Assembly (NCBI GenBank): GCA_039806955.1
Contig: JBDHQI010000017.1
Coordinates: 1-64,000, forward strand
DNA length: 64,000 nucleotides
Direction of reading: 5' to 3'
Source of the DNA: JADLHS01 sp039806955
GTDB lineage: Bacteria > Verrucomicrobiota > Verrucomicrobiia > Limisphaerales > JADLHS01
The position numbers were made by a program, and so were the translations under genes. Positions within the stretch are counted from its first letter, which is position 1. Each line of letters starts with the position of its first letter. The notes under the pieces are model-generated. The model ran no database searches. It saw only the letters and a list, made by a program, of their open reading frames with translations, and had not been told where the DNA came from. Shown piece after piece: positions 40,267 through 49,773 of this stretch.

Positions 40267-42210
40267 ATGAAATCGCTAATCCCAGGTTTTGCAGTTGCGC
40301 TCGCACTTAGTTTGACGGCAACAGCCCCCGTGAGCGCCGATCCGTCACCGGCCTCGTCCGTCGCCAAGGCGCGGCAGGAGATCGCCGTGCTGAAATCCCA
40401 TTCGCCACCGGCGGACAAGGCGCTGGCTTGCAAAAAGCTCGCCATTTATGGCACCCCGGAGGCCGTGCCGGCGTTGGCGGCTTTGCTGCCCGACCCGGAA
40501 CTCTCCTCTTGGGCCCGCATTGCCCTGGAAGCCATTCCCGGAAAAGCCAGCGACGAGGCGTTGCGCGGCGCGTTAAAGAAGACGCAGGGACCACTGCTCG
40601 TGGGCGTCATCAATTCCATCGGCGTGCGCCGCGATGCCAAAGCCGTCCGTCCCCTGAGCGCCCAATTGAACGCGGCGGACCCGAAAGTCGTTGAGGCGGC
40701 CGCCGTCGCCCTCGGCCGTATCGGCGGCAATACGGCCTCGAAAGCGCTCTTGCGCGGCCTTTCGAAAGCACCACCGACGACAAGACCTGGCATCGCATTG
40801 GGCTGCATTCGCTGCGCAGAAAAATGTCTCGATGAAAAAAAATATGCCGCTGCCACGAAAATTTACGATGCCGTCCGCAAGGTGGCTGTGTCGAAGCAAC
40901 GGCAGTTGGAGGCGATGCGTGGGGCAACCCTCGCCCGGCAGGCCAAGGGATTGCCGCTGTTGCTCGAAGCGTTGCGCTCGCCGGACCGGGCGACATTCGG
41001 CATGGGCTTGCAGACCGCCCGGGAACTGCGTGGGCGCACAATCACCGACGCGCTGGCAACCGAACTGAACCGCGTGCCGGTCAATCGCCAGGGACCGCTT
41101 CTGCTCGCCATTGCCGATCGTCAAGACGACGCCGTGCTGCCCACCATCCTCTCCGCAGCGCGCACCGCTGCGCCTGATCTCCAGCTAACGGCCATCGCAA
41201 TCATGATCCGCCGGACCGATGCCTCCTGCCTCCCGGTGCTGTTCGAATTGTTGTCGGCCACCGATGCGGAGGTCGCGAAAGCGGCCCAGTCTGCACTGGC
41301 CAACTGGGCGGACGACGGCGTGAATACCCTGCTTGGCACGAGGCTGACTCAAGCCTCGGGAATCACCCGCCGGCGGCTGGTCGAGATCGCGGGCAGCCGC
41401 CATCTGGCGGCGACACTGCCAAGCCTGACCCGGGCCGCCAACGACGAGGACCCGCAAATCCGTTCCGCCGGCATCAAGGCCTTGGGAGAAGCGGTCACCG
41501 TCGCCGACCTCGGAATCCTGACGGACCTGTTGGCCAATGCGAAATCCGCGGATGAGCGCGCGGCCATTCAGGCGGCTTTGGAATCCGCATGCGTGCGCAT
41601 CACGGACAAACCGGCCGCGACAGGCAAGTTGACCCGGGCATTCGAGAGCAGTCCGGCTGCGGCGAAATGTTCCCTGCTCCGCGTATTCGGCCTCGTGGGT
41701 GATGCCACTGCGTTGGAATCCGTCAGGCAAGCCATGACCGACTCCGAGCCATCGGTGCGGGACGCGGCGGTACGAGTGCTGGCGGACTGGCCCGAGCCTC
41801 TGGCGCTCGCTCCCCTATTCGAGGTCTTTACCACCACCACGGATGAGAGCCATCGCTTTCTGGCGTTACGCGGTTGCGTACGCCTGTTGGAAGCCGACGC
41901 TCAATCAGCCGACCAAAAATTGAAGACCTTCGAGGAACTGTTGACGCGAACCCAGCGCGCCGATGACCACAAAGCCATCCTTTCGGGCCTGGGAAATGTC
42001 CAGACCCCCGCCGCTCTCACACTGGTCGCACCCCTGCTGGCGAATCCGGAGGTTCGGGTCGAAGCCGAACTGGCCTATATCAACATTGCTGCCGCTACTG
42101 CGAAATCCGCACCGGCGGAGGCTCGGGCTGCCGCGGAGCGAATGCAGGCGGAGTCCCAAAACGAAATCGTGCGGGATCGAGCCGCCAAGGTTTTGAGTGC
42201 CGCCAAGTGA
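40267..42210 (+). CDS. Exported HEAT-repeat protein
   Basis: The 647-residue protein has a signal peptide (FAVALALSLTATAPVSA) and then about 15 helical HEAT-like repeats, for example AVPALAALLPDPELSSWARIALEAI and LPSLTRAANDEDPQIRSAGIKALGEA. The start is fixed by a good ribosome site, AGAGGA about 5 bases before the ATG at 40267. HEAT repeats bind proteins, and in this phylum such proteins commonly accompany exported Gfo/Idh/MocA enzymes, as here. No catalytic domain is visible. Confidence 0.82.
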   Translation: MKSLIPGFAVALALSLTATAPVSADPSPASSVAKARQEIAVLKSHSPPADKALACKKLAIYGTPEAVPALAALLPDPELSSWARIALEAIPGKASDEALRGALKKTQGPLLVGVINSIGVRRDAKAVRPLSAQLNAADPKVVEAAAVALGRIGGNTASKALLRGLSKAPPTTRPGIALGCIRCAEKCLDEKKYAAATKIYDAVRKVAVSKQRQLEAMRGATLARQAKGLPLLLEALRSPDRATFGMGLQTARELRGRTITDALATELNRVPVNRQGPLLLAIADRQDDAVLPTILSAARTAAPDLQLTAIAIMIRRTDASCLPVLFELLSATDAEVAKAAQSALANWADDGVNTLLGTRLTQASGITRRRLVEIAGSRHLAATLPSLTRAANDEDPQIRSAGIKALGEAVTVADLGILTDLLANAKSADERAAIQAALESACVRITDKPAATGKLTRAFESSPAAAKCSLLRVFGLVGDATALESVRQAMTDSEPSVRDAAVRVLADWPEPLALAPLFEVFTTTTDESHRFLALRGCVRLLEADAQSADQKLKTFEELLTRTQRADDHKAILSGLGNVQTPAALTLVAPLLANPEVRVEAELAYINIAAATAKSAPAEARAAAERMQAESQNEIVRDRAAKVLSAAK

Positions 42211-42292
42211 GGCGGCGGCGGCGGCACAAGCGTAGCCACCAACAGCGAACGAATTTTCGTATTGAGAAGAATCTGACGCGTGCGATGATTCG

Positions 42293-45200
42293 ATGGTTTT
42301 CATGCCTATGCCCAAACGATTCATGAACCAACGAGTCCTCTGGATTTCAGGGAGTGTCCTTTTAGTTGTGGCTTTCCTGGCAGTATTCTGGATGGCTTTT
42401 TCTCTCCACCCCGGGAAAAAGCAAACCAACGGTTCCGCGACTCCGGTCGCTGCGAATGTGCCTCCCGATCCGGGTGGCACCAACGCGATACCAGGGCCTG
42501 TGGAATTTTCACCGGCTCAAACAGTAAAACCTCCACTCAACCCCTACGCCGGTGCGTTGCGGGAGCCGGGTAAATCCAAACGCGCCTGGGCCACCGATTT
42601 CATCCGTCAGTTTCAGAATGCCACCGAGGGTACGCCGATTCGCTTCGAACTGACCGAAGGTCGCGAGGCGGTGGGGGAGGTTCGCATCACGCAATATCGC
42701 GACGGCGAAATATCTTATGTCTCCGGAGTGTTGACCGAGCCGGAGTCGGGAGAGTTCTTTTTTCTGACACCACCGCAGTTGGGCGTTGCGGGCAAGGCGG
42801 TCGGGGTGGTGCAGTTTCCGGCCAGCAAGACGGCGTATCGAATCGAACCGACCGGCCCGGGCGGCGGGCCGGAATTATGGCAGCGCCGATTGGACGAAGT
42901 GATTTGCGTCGGCATGCCAGCCCCGATTGCGTCCAGCGCCAACGCGGCTGCGGACACGAATCTGACGGCGGAGATTACGCCGATCCGCCCGGACGAATGG
43001 CCGACTACCGTTCCCAGTTACAACAGCAACATTGTGTCACTGCAAAGTCTGCCGGGGGCCAAGGGAGTATTGCTGCTGGATTTTGCGGGTGGCTACACGC
43101 CGACGTGGGGCGGTGTGTATTATTCCAAGCCGGCAGGGGTGAACAACAACACGATTCGCGATGTGTGGAAGCGGGTAGCGGAGGATTACATGCCGTTCAA
43201 CATCAACGTGACGACGGACCTCAAGGTTTATCTGCAAGCGCCGGAGACCAGCCGGCAACGGGTGGCGTTCACGGACACGCCAGTGACCGGGGCGGGAGTG
43301 GCTTTTTATGGCTCGTGGAACTGGGGCGGTGATACGCCGTGCTGGTCGGTTTATAACACCGGCAAGAGCGCGGCGGAAGTGGCATCCCACGAAGCGGGTC
43401 ACACGTTGAATCTATCGCACCAAGGCCAGTGGGACGGCGTTACCACCACCAACGAATACTATGGCGGTCATGGCAGCGGCGAGACGGGTTGGGCGCCGAT
43501 CATGGGCGTGGGTTACTATCAGCCGGTGGCGCAATGGGCCAGAGGTGAATATCAGGCCGCGAATCAATTCGAGAACGAACTCAGCCGGATTGTAAACAAC
43601 AACAACAACGTGGACTATCGGGCGGATGATACGGGCAGCACGCTGGCCACCGCACGGTATCTCGAAGTTTATCCCGGGGGGGCGGTCTCGGCGGAAGGGG
43701 TGATTGAAACCACGGGTGACACTGATGCCTTTCGCTTCACGACCACCGGTGGCAGGGTGGCCTTGACCGCGCGGCCGGTGGGTGATTGGGCCAATTTAGG
43801 ACTGGCGGTGGCCATCGCTGATGATTCGGGCACCGTCATCCTGAGCAGCAATCCGCAAAGCACACTGTGGGCCGGCATCACGACTAATCTGGCGGCGGGC
43901 ACTTATACTTTCCGGGTCACCGGCGTCGGGAAGAACAATCCGGTGACCACGGGCTTCTCCAGCTATGGCAGTCTCGGCTATTATTCCATCGTCGGCACCG
44001 TGACGGGCGGGAGTCAGCCAACGCGCTTGAGTGTTTATGAGCATGTCGCCAATGGCACGATCGTCGGCAATGTTCCACCCAATACGGGCACTAACTTGGT
44101 TTACTCGATCGCGTCCGGAAACAGCGGTGGCACGTTTGCGATTGATAACGACGGGGTATTGAGGGTGAGCAACAATGCGTTGCTCGATTACCAGCAACGT
44201 TCCACCAACTCGATGTATTTCGCCGGCTTCGAGTTGTTCGTGAACATCCTGAATCTCGATGACGCGAGCCTCGACGAAATGAACCATCGAGTGGTTGTGA
44301 ACGTGCTCAGCACGAACTTCGGCTATCCACTGGCTGTCACCGGATTCAACGCCAGGATTATTGTGCCCAACAACGCCACCGCCGCCGCGCCGCAGGCCAC
44401 CGGCTTCGACATTCCCAACAATTGGGCTTTTTATGAGGAAGGGTTGAACGGCAATGCGCAAATCGCGGCGAGCGGCCAGGGGCTTCAAGGTCTTCCGTCG
44501 GATCGGTTGGTGCGCAGTCAGGTGGACGGTTCGGTTTTCGAGCTGGGTCCCTATGGCGGTACCAATGCGTTGATGTTGGGCAATGGTTATCCCGCCTCGG
44601 GGACCTTGACGCTGGCGACCCCACAACCGTTCAACAAGCTGGCCATTCTCGCGACCTCGGCGAACGGTGGCGGTTTGGGGACGCTCGTCCTGAATTTCAC
44701 CAATGGCACGAAGAGTCAGGTGTTCAATCTCAACGCGCAGGACTGGTATAACACGACGGCGAACGTGGCCGTGCAGGGTTTTGGCCGCGTGCGGCTCGGG
44801 CAAGCGACGTTCACCACCGAGAATCCCGGCTGGAATAATCCAAACATTTATCAGACGACTCTTGACCTCGCCGCGCTCGGGCTCAACCAGACGGTTGCGT
44901 CCCTCTCGATCACCAACCCAACGGCGGGCGGCTCGCGCACCACCGCCATCCTCGGCGTGAGCGGACTGGTGATGCCGGCGGCAGTCGCCATTACCAAACA
45001 ACCGGTGTCGGCCACGAACAACGTCCCAACCTCGCCGGTCACGTTTACCGTCACCGCGATGGGCGCGCCGTCACTGGGTTATCAATGGTATAAAGGGAAT
45101 CCCGGCAGCGGCACGTTGTTGCCCGGCCAGAACAACACCAATCTCGTCCTCAACTCCATCCAGATGGCTGACGCGGGCGGGTATTATGTCGTTGTCGCCA

Positions 45201-46705
45201 ACAGCAGCAGTTCTGCGACGAGTGCCGTGGCGACGCTCGTGGTGTATCGCGCGCCGCAGATCGTGCAACAGCCGACACCGGCGGTTTCGACCCGCGCGGT
45301 GGGCAAGAGCATCAGTTTCTCGGTCGTGGCGAACGCCGCATTGCCGGTCACTTACTATTGGCGCGCCAACGGTGTGAATATTCCGGGCGCGGCTAACGCC
45401 GCCACACTCAGCCTGCCGGTCGTGCAACTCGCCAGTGCGGGCAGTTACTCCGTGCTCGTGAGCAATCAGTTCGGGAGCGCCGTCAGCAGTTCGGCCACGC
45501 TCAATGTCGTCGGTCTCAATTATCCTTACGCTTCACTGGTGCTTGGCCACAATCCCATCGGCTATTGGCCGTTGAACGAACTGAGCGGCACGACGGCGTT
45601 TGATTGCGTCGGCGGGCGCAACGGCACTTACAACAGCACGCAGCTCGGGCAGCCGGGCTACAATCTCGTGGACACGCACACGGCGGCGCGCTTCGGTTTT
45701 CTGGCGGCGCAAAACAGTTACGTGGGCGGTATTCCGGTGGATTTCGGCAGCACTTCAAATCAAAGCCTGACGGTGGAGGCGTGGGTGCGCGGTGGTGTAC
45801 CGGGCACAGACGCAGGGTTGATCACCAAAGGCACGGGCGGCGGCGGCGAACAATTCAATCTCGATTGCGGCGGACCGGGTCGCGCGTTCCGCTTCTTCGT
45901 GCGCAAGGATGACGGTGGGACGGTACTGGCGACGGGCAACATTGTCCCGAACAATCAGTGGCAACATGTGGTGGGCGTGTTGAATCGGTCCGCCGGCTAT
46001 GTCGCGTTGTATGTCAATGGCGTTTCCAATGCCGCGGCGACGGATTTCCCCAAGGAAAACTTTCGTGGTTTGCTTCGCACTACCAACGCCATGAGCATCG
46101 GCTCGCGGCAGGGCGGCACGACGGCTTATAACAACCAATGGGGCGGTTACATGCAGGATGTGGCAGTTTACAACCACGCCCTGTCTGCCGCACAAATCCT
46201 CTCACACTATCAGGCGGCCAGCAACCGTGCGCCCGTGTTCGTCACAAACCCCTTCACAAAGCCAGACGTGCTCGCCGGCCAGAATTATTCCGGCACGCTC
46301 GCCGGCGAAGCGAGTGATCCGAACGGCGATACTTTGAGCTATTCGAAAATCAGCGGTCCGGCGTGGTTGCTGGTAGCGGCAAACGGCGCACTCGCCGGCA
46401 CGCCGCTCTCGGCGAATGTCGGCACGAATAGTTTTGTCGTGCGCGCGAGCGATCCCGGCGGTCTCTTCTCCAATGCGACGCTGAATGTGGCGGTCAGTGC
46501 CGCGCCGGGAATTGTGTTGGGTGTCGCCTGGCAGGACCCCAATCTCCAACTGAGCTGGAGCGGCGGCATTCCCCCGTATCAGGTGCAGTCCACCACCAAT
46601 CTGGCGGACCCGGTGTGGGAAGATGTGGGTGGGACAACGAGTGGATTCAATCTGCTGGTCGCTCCGAGCAACACTGCGGGATTCTACCGGGTCCTGGGGC
46701 AGTAA
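42293..46705 (+). CDS. Giant surface metalloprotease-like protein with PPC, Ig and LamG domains
   Basis: A 1470-residue protein with an N-terminal membrane anchor or signal (about 14-36). A metalloprotease-like domain lies at about 240-440. Its zinc site HEAGHTLNLSH is at 366-376, an HExxHxxxxxH metzincin pattern with Asn where Gly is usual, and a Met-turn-like APIMGVGYY follows. Downstream are a pre-peptidase C-terminal-like domain (about 460-570), a cadherin-like segment, two Ig-like domains (about 890-1085), a LamG domain (about 1090-1285), another cadherin-like repeat and the terminal module ending FYRVLGQ. Several ATGs lie within the first 11 codons. Probably cell-surface or secreted; protease activity is inferred from the motif. 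Confidence 0.78.
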   Translation: MVFMPMPKRFMNQRVLWISGSVLLVVAFLAVFWMAFSLHPGKKQTNGSATPVAANVPPDPGGTNAIPGPVEFSPAQTVKPPLNPYAGALREPGKSKRAWATDFIRQFQNATEGTPIRFELTEGREAVGEVRITQYRDGEISYVSGVLTEPESGEFFFLTPPQLGVAGKAVGVVQFPASKTAYRIEPTGPGGGPELWQRRLDEVICVGMPAPIASSANAAADTNLTAEITPIRPDEWPTTVPSYNSNIVSLQSLPGAKGVLLLDFAGGYTPTWGGVYYSKPAGVNNNTIRDVWKRVAEDYMPFNINVTTDLKVYLQAPETSRQRVAFTDTPVTGAGVAFYGSWNWGGDTPCWSVYNTGKSAAEVASHEAGHTLNLSHQGQWDGVTTTNEYYGGHGSGETGWAPIMGVGYYQPVAQWARGEYQAANQFENELSRIVNNNNNVDYRADDTGSTLATARYLEVYPGGAVSAEGVIETTGDTDAFRFTTTGGRVALTARPVGDWANLGLAVAIADDSGTVILSSNPQSTLWAGITTNLAAGTYTFRVTGVGKNNPVTTGFSSYGSLGYYSIVGTVTGGSQPTRLSVYEHVANGTIVGNVPPNTGTNLVYSIASGNSGGTFAIDNDGVLRVSNNALLDYQQRSTNSMYFAGFELFVNILNLDDASLDEMNHRVVVNVLSTNFGYPLAVTGFNARIIVPNNATAAAPQATGFDIPNNWAFYEEGLNGNAQIAASGQGLQGLPSDRLVRSQVDGSVFELGPYGGTNALMLGNGYPASGTLTLATPQPFNKLAILATSANGGGLGTLVLNFTNGTKSQVFNLNAQDWYNTTANVAVQGFGRVRLGQATFTTENPGWNNPNIYQTTLDLAALGLNQTVASLSITNPTAGGSRTTAILGVSGLVMPAAVAITKQPVSATNNVPTSPVTFTVTAMGAPSLGYQWYKGNPGSGTLLPGQNNTNLVLNSIQMADAGGYYVVVANSSSSATSAVATLVVYRAPQIVQQPTPAVSTRAVGKSISFSVVANAALPVTYYWRANGVNIPGAANAATLSLPVVQLASAGSYSVLVSNQFGSAVSSSATLNVVGLNYPYASLVLGHNPIGYWPLNELSGTTAFDCVGGRNGTYNSTQLGQPGYNLVDTHTAARFGFLAAQNSYVGGIPVDFGSTSNQSLTVEAWVRGGVPGTDAGLITKGTGGGGEQFNLDCGGPGRAFRFFVRKDDGGTVLATGNIVPNNQWQHVVGVLNRSAGYVALYVNGVSNAAATDFPKENFRGLLRTTNAMSIGSRQGGTTAYNNQWGGYMQDVAVYNHALSAAQILSHYQAASNRAPVFVTNPFTKPDVLAGQNYSGTLAGEASDPNGDTLSYSKISGPAWLLVAANGALAGTPLSANVGTNSFVVRASDPGGLFSNATLNVAVSAAPGIVLGVAWQDPNLQLSWSGGIPPYQVQSTTNLADPVWEDVGGTTSGFNLLVAPSNTAGFYRVLGQ

Positions 46706-46879
46706 CGTGTTTGGTTTCGCGGATGGCTCAACTCCGGAACCACCCTTTGGCGCGGTTCCTGGTTTTGAGTGGTCATCACTTTCCCGCCAGGGTGGCCTTT
46801 GCGCCCCCGATACAAACAATGGTTCAGATAACTAACCGTCTCCATCTGCAAAACCGGACCGTGATCCACTTCGCCATCA

Positions 46880-47122
46880 CCAACGTCGCGCCCCTCAATC
46901 TCGGACCGGGCCGCAATACTTGGCCGTGTGCTGTTCAGTCAGGATGAAGACCTGTTGGCCGAGGCGACCAAACGACAACGCAATGGTCAGCGTTTTGGCG
47001 GGGTGATCTACGCGCATCAACTCGACGTCACCATCGGCAAAACGGTCAACGAACTGGAACTTCTGGCAAAAGTTGGAACTCCGAAAGAATTTGCCAACCG
47101 GGTCGAATTCCTGCCGCTTTGA
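46880..47122 (+). pseudogene. Truncated DUF5615 PIN-like protein
   Basis: The frame ending at 47122 reads ILGRVLFSQDEDLL, then RFGGVIYAHQLDVTIG and NRVEFLPL. This is the C-terminal half of a DUF5615 PIN-like toxin-family protein. The N-terminal part with the first catalytic Asp is missing or unrecognisable upstream of about 46880. The usual DUF433 antitoxin partner is absent. It cannot encode a functional nuclease as it stands. Confidence 0.6.
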
Positions 47123-47245
47123 GTGTCGAGGTTCGGATTATCCAACGCCTTCTTCATGAAAGCACCGCAGGTGTGACACCGTTGTCGAATAGCAATCAAT
47201 CAGAAGCCCAAGCTCCGTAGTAGCGATATATTCAGACTCGGGCAG

Positions 47246-47322
47246 ATGTCGCCCCTGAGCGGGGCTGGGAGATTTCATGGCGGCGTGATTCTACAAAGAT
47301 GCCAGCCCGGACGGGCTTTTTT
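47246..47322 (+). repeat. REP-like hairpin pair
   Basis: GCCCC/GGGGC (47251-47265) and AGCCCG/CGGGCT (47304-47317, followed by a T-run) are each preceded by AGATG. The second could act as a terminator. The family differs from the RAYT-flanking repeats. Confidence 0.6.
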
Positions 47323-47583
47323 GAGCCTTGGCCCATTTGCGGCTTTGCGTTGAATTAGAGCGAATTAAATAAAAGTGTGGCCGATATATCTTTCTCTTGG
47401 TGGCAGCGGACGTGAGTTCGCTCCAATTGAACCGCGAACCACACAAACCACGCGAAAGCGGGATCGCCAAAGAGAAACCTGCGCTGATCACTTCTGTCCC
47501 GGTTCGCGTATTTGGCGTATTTCGCGGTTGCCTCCTGGTAATGGTATCAAGTTTGAGCCGACTCACGCCGGCTGCTACAAGAC

Positions 47584-47730
47584 TCAATACCGGGGCACGT
47601 TGCGGTCAATCTCCTCGCTCCACGCCGTGATGCCGACTTGGACGCTCTTGAAATAGTTGAAGCCCTGTTGCTGCAGAAAGTTCAACACATTCATCGAGTG
47701 TATGCCTGCTTTGCATCCCGGCGGCAACTT
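47584..47730 (-). pseudogene. C-terminal fragment of a rhodanese-like domain
   Basis: On the minus strand the frame encodes CKAGIHSMNVLNFLQQQGF followed by GITAWSEEIDRNVPRY and a stop. This matches the active-site loop Cys and the C-terminal helix of single-domain rhodanese-like sulfurtransferases. The N-terminal two thirds of the domain are absent. Confidence 0.6.
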
Positions 47731-47745
47731 GGCTACATTCCTGAC

Positions 47746-47830
47746 CGTGAAAGCGACGCTGGAAGTCATCAACCAAATGCAGACAGATGGCGTCATTGAC
47801 AACTACGCCATCGACGGCGCGGTAGGTGCG
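47746..47830 (+). pseudogene. N-terminal fragment of a nucleotidyltransferase-like protein
   Basis: The plus frame reads VKATLEVINQMQTDGVIDNYAIDGAVGAV, the typical beginning of a family of small nucleotidyltransferase-fold proteins (the GG loop appears altered to DG). It then becomes unrelated sequence. No DxD motif follows. It overlaps the upstream end of the rhodanese fragment on the other strand at most marginally. Confidence 0.5.
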
Positions 47831-48029
47831 GTGCGTTTGAAACTCTTGAAAGTGGCAGTGCAGGTGACGGTGAGTGTGCGGCGGGTATGTGTGCGTTTGG
47901 AGAAAAACCGCCTTGGGAAGCCCGCCCCGAATCGTTTTGCTTTTGCCGCAAGATTTTCGAAGCCACCCCAGTACGCCACAGCTTCGGATTGACCCACTTT
48001 CCCGTCAGCGATTTGCCTTTCACCACAGC

Positions 48030-48140
48030 CTATGAAATAGGCGGGCTGGCGGGATTCTATCCCTCAGCCCAAGGTTGCGAGAAACGAGCCCCCCGGGAAA
48101 TCGCCTCCACAAATTAAACAAACCCGAAAGGGTTGCATCC
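48030..48140 (+). repeat. Distant copy of the RAYT-associated REP sequence
   Basis: The segment has CGGGATTCTATCCCTCAGCCC, then AGGTTGCGAGA, CCCGGG, and the hairpin AACCC-GAAA-GGGTT (48121-48134) followed by GCATCC. It follows the same order as the left flank of the RAYT element at 36001-36085. Confidence 0.65.
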
Positions 48141-48177
48141 ATTCCGCTGCCGTGTGCCTCGTGGCCGCACCTGATTT

Positions 48178-48999
48178 TCAGCGTAATTCAAATTCCGTCG
48201 CGAGAGGCAGGTGATCGGACGCTTCCGATTGCGGCAGCCAGATTTTTAGCGGTTTCAACGCCTGGGGCTGATTGAACCAGATGTAGTCAATGCGCCGATT
48301 CGGTTTTTTGGAGGGAAAGCTGAATCCGTTGCCGTGGCCAATGGTGGCCCAGGTGTCGTGAAAGGTTTTGCTCAATCGTTCGTAAACCCGGCCTTCGGGC
48401 AGGCTGTTGAAGTCGCCGCAGAGGATGATTGGCGCGTCGCCCTGCGCACTCACTATCGCTTCCATTTCCGCCACGTTTTGCCAGCGTTCGCTATCGTCTG
48501 ACCGGTAATCAATGTGCGTACACATGAACACCACTTTGCGCCCGTGGACGTCCAGTTCGAGTTCCAGCAGGCCGCGCTGTTCGCCGGGACGCAGCATTCG
48601 GTAATGATGATTGGTCCAGCGTTTGATGGGAAAACGGCTTAATACCGCGTTGCCGTATTCGCCGCCTTGGAAATAAAAATTGTTGCTGAACACACCGGTC
48701 ATGCCGGTTTGCGCGGCCAGCTCGGCAGTCAAATCCCGGCCTGCCGTGCGGCGTACGCCCCTGTCCACTTCCTGCAACGCCACGAGATCCGCGCCCTGCT
48801 GTTTGATCAATTCCGCGATGCGCGCCGTATCCACCTTTTCATCCAGGCCTTCGGCGTGGTGAATGTTGTAGGTCATCACGCGGAAAGTGACCGGTTCAAC
48901 CGGTTGGGGCGTTTGCGCGCAGCCGCATAATCCGGCACAGAGCGCCAGGAGTGAAATGGAGAAGACCGGTTGCCAGCGAAATGAATTGATGTTCTGCAT
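48178..48999 (-). CDS. Endonuclease/exonuclease/phosphatase-family lipoprotein
   Basis: The 273-residue protein has a lipoprotein signal (LCAGLCGC, Cys near residue 27) and a complete EEP domain: MTYNIHHAEG, QEVDRG (metal-binding Glu), GDFNSLP and SDHLPL (catalytic His). EEP enzymes cleave phosphodiester or phosphate ester bonds in nucleic acids, phospholipids or inositol phosphates; location outside the inner membrane favours a scavenging role. The ATG at 48999 is chosen over 49035 because it gives a compact signal peptide. Confidence 0.85.
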   Translation of the reverse strand: MQNINSFRWQPVFSISLLALCAGLCGCAQTPQPVEPVTFRVMTYNIHHAEGLDEKVDTARIAELIKQQGADLVALQEVDRGVRRTAGRDLTAELAAQTGMTGVFSNNFYFQGGEYGNAVLSRFPIKRWTNHHYRMLRPGEQRGLLELELDVHGRKVVFMCTHIDYRSDDSERWQNVAEMEAIVSAQGDAPIILCGDFNSLPEGRVYERLSKTFHDTWATIGHGNGFSFPSKKPNRRIDYIWFNQPQALKPLKIWLPQSEASDHLPLATEFELR

Positions 49000-49115
49000 C
49001 TTGAAAATTGACTGCGGTTGAAAACAATTATTCATCCGAATGGCGGGGCGGATTGCCGCCGTGGCGCAATCGCTGGGATTGCCGCTTCAAGATCTGGCTG
49101 GCATGCTTTGCTCCG

Positions 49116-49766
49116 ATGAAATGTCTCATCACCGCCGGGCCGACGTATGAACCGCTGGATCAAGTGCGTCGGCTGACTAATTTTTCCACGGGACGCCTCG
49201 GGATTGAACTGGCTAATTTTCTCACTAATCGCGGCCACGACGTGGTCTTGTTGTTGTCGGAGTCTGCGTCTTACCAGGGCGAGCGGCGTGCCCGGGAAGT
49301 CATCACTTTTACGACGACGCACGATCTGGAGCGGAAATTAGCCGCGTTTTCGGGCGGAAACATCGGGGCCGTTTTCCATGCGGCGGCGGTGAGTGATTTT
49401 GCTTTCGGAAAAATTTGGTCGCGCACTGCGACGGGAGAATTGGAGGAAATCCAGTCTGGTAAAATCGCCACTCGGGATGGCGCGCTGTTTGCCGAGTTGG
49501 TGCCAACGCCGAAAATTATCCAACAGCTGCGTGCGTGGTTCCCCGAGGCCAAACTGGTGGGTTGGAAATATGAGGTGGAAGGGGGGCGCGACCGGGTTCG
49601 GCGCGCGGCCGAGGCGCAACTGCGCGAGTGTCGCACCGACGCCTGTGTGGTGAACGGTCCGGGATACGGCGCTGGGTTTGGCTTGGTGACCGGTGCGAAT
49701 GAGTGGGTGGCTTGGGCCACGCGCGAAGCGTTGTTTGCGGCGCTGACGCAAAACTTTGTTGCTTGA
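49116..49766 (+). CDS. Phosphopantothenate-cysteine ligase-like (CoaB domain) protein
   Basis: The 216-residue protein corresponds to the CoaB half of the Dfp protein. TAGPTYEPLDQVR and NFSTGRLGIELA are the nucleotide and substrate loops, HAAAVSDF is the central motif, and the C-terminal VVNGPGYGAGFG region is present. CoaB joins cysteine to 4'-phosphopantothenate in CoA synthesis. The CoaC decarboxylase half is missing, so it is a stand-alone CoaB or a relative. The ATG at 49116 matches the family start. The next gene starts 7 bases after its stop. Confidence 0.8.
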   Translation: MKCLITAGPTYEPLDQVRRLTNFSTGRLGIELANFLTNRGHDVVLLLSESASYQGERRAREVITFTTTHDLERKLAAFSGGNIGAVFHAAAVSDFAFGKIWSRTATGELEEIQSGKIATRDGALFAELVPTPKIIQQLRAWFPEAKLVGWKYEVEGGRDRVRRAAEAQLRECRTDACVVNGPGYGAGFGLVTGANEWVAWATREALFAALTQNFVA

Positions 49767-49773
49767 GGATTGC

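Larger units (their letters stand above)
46706..48177. other. Remnant-rich region with no intact gene
   Basis: About 1.5 kb between the surface protein and the EEP lipoprotein. It contains fragments of at least three gene families in both orientations plus two REP-like repeat clusters, listed separately. The stretches 47123-47245, 47323-47583 and 47840-48040 hold nothing I recognise. Confidence 0.6.

Noticed and set aside
43796..45001. 401-codon open frame on the minus strand
   Set aside because: Antisense to the surface metalloprotease-like gene; no signature.
47304..47322. AGCCCG/CGGGCT hairpin with T-run as the terminator of a gene
   Set aside because: No intact gene ends nearby on that strand, and the paired upstream hairpin favours a REP-like interpretation.
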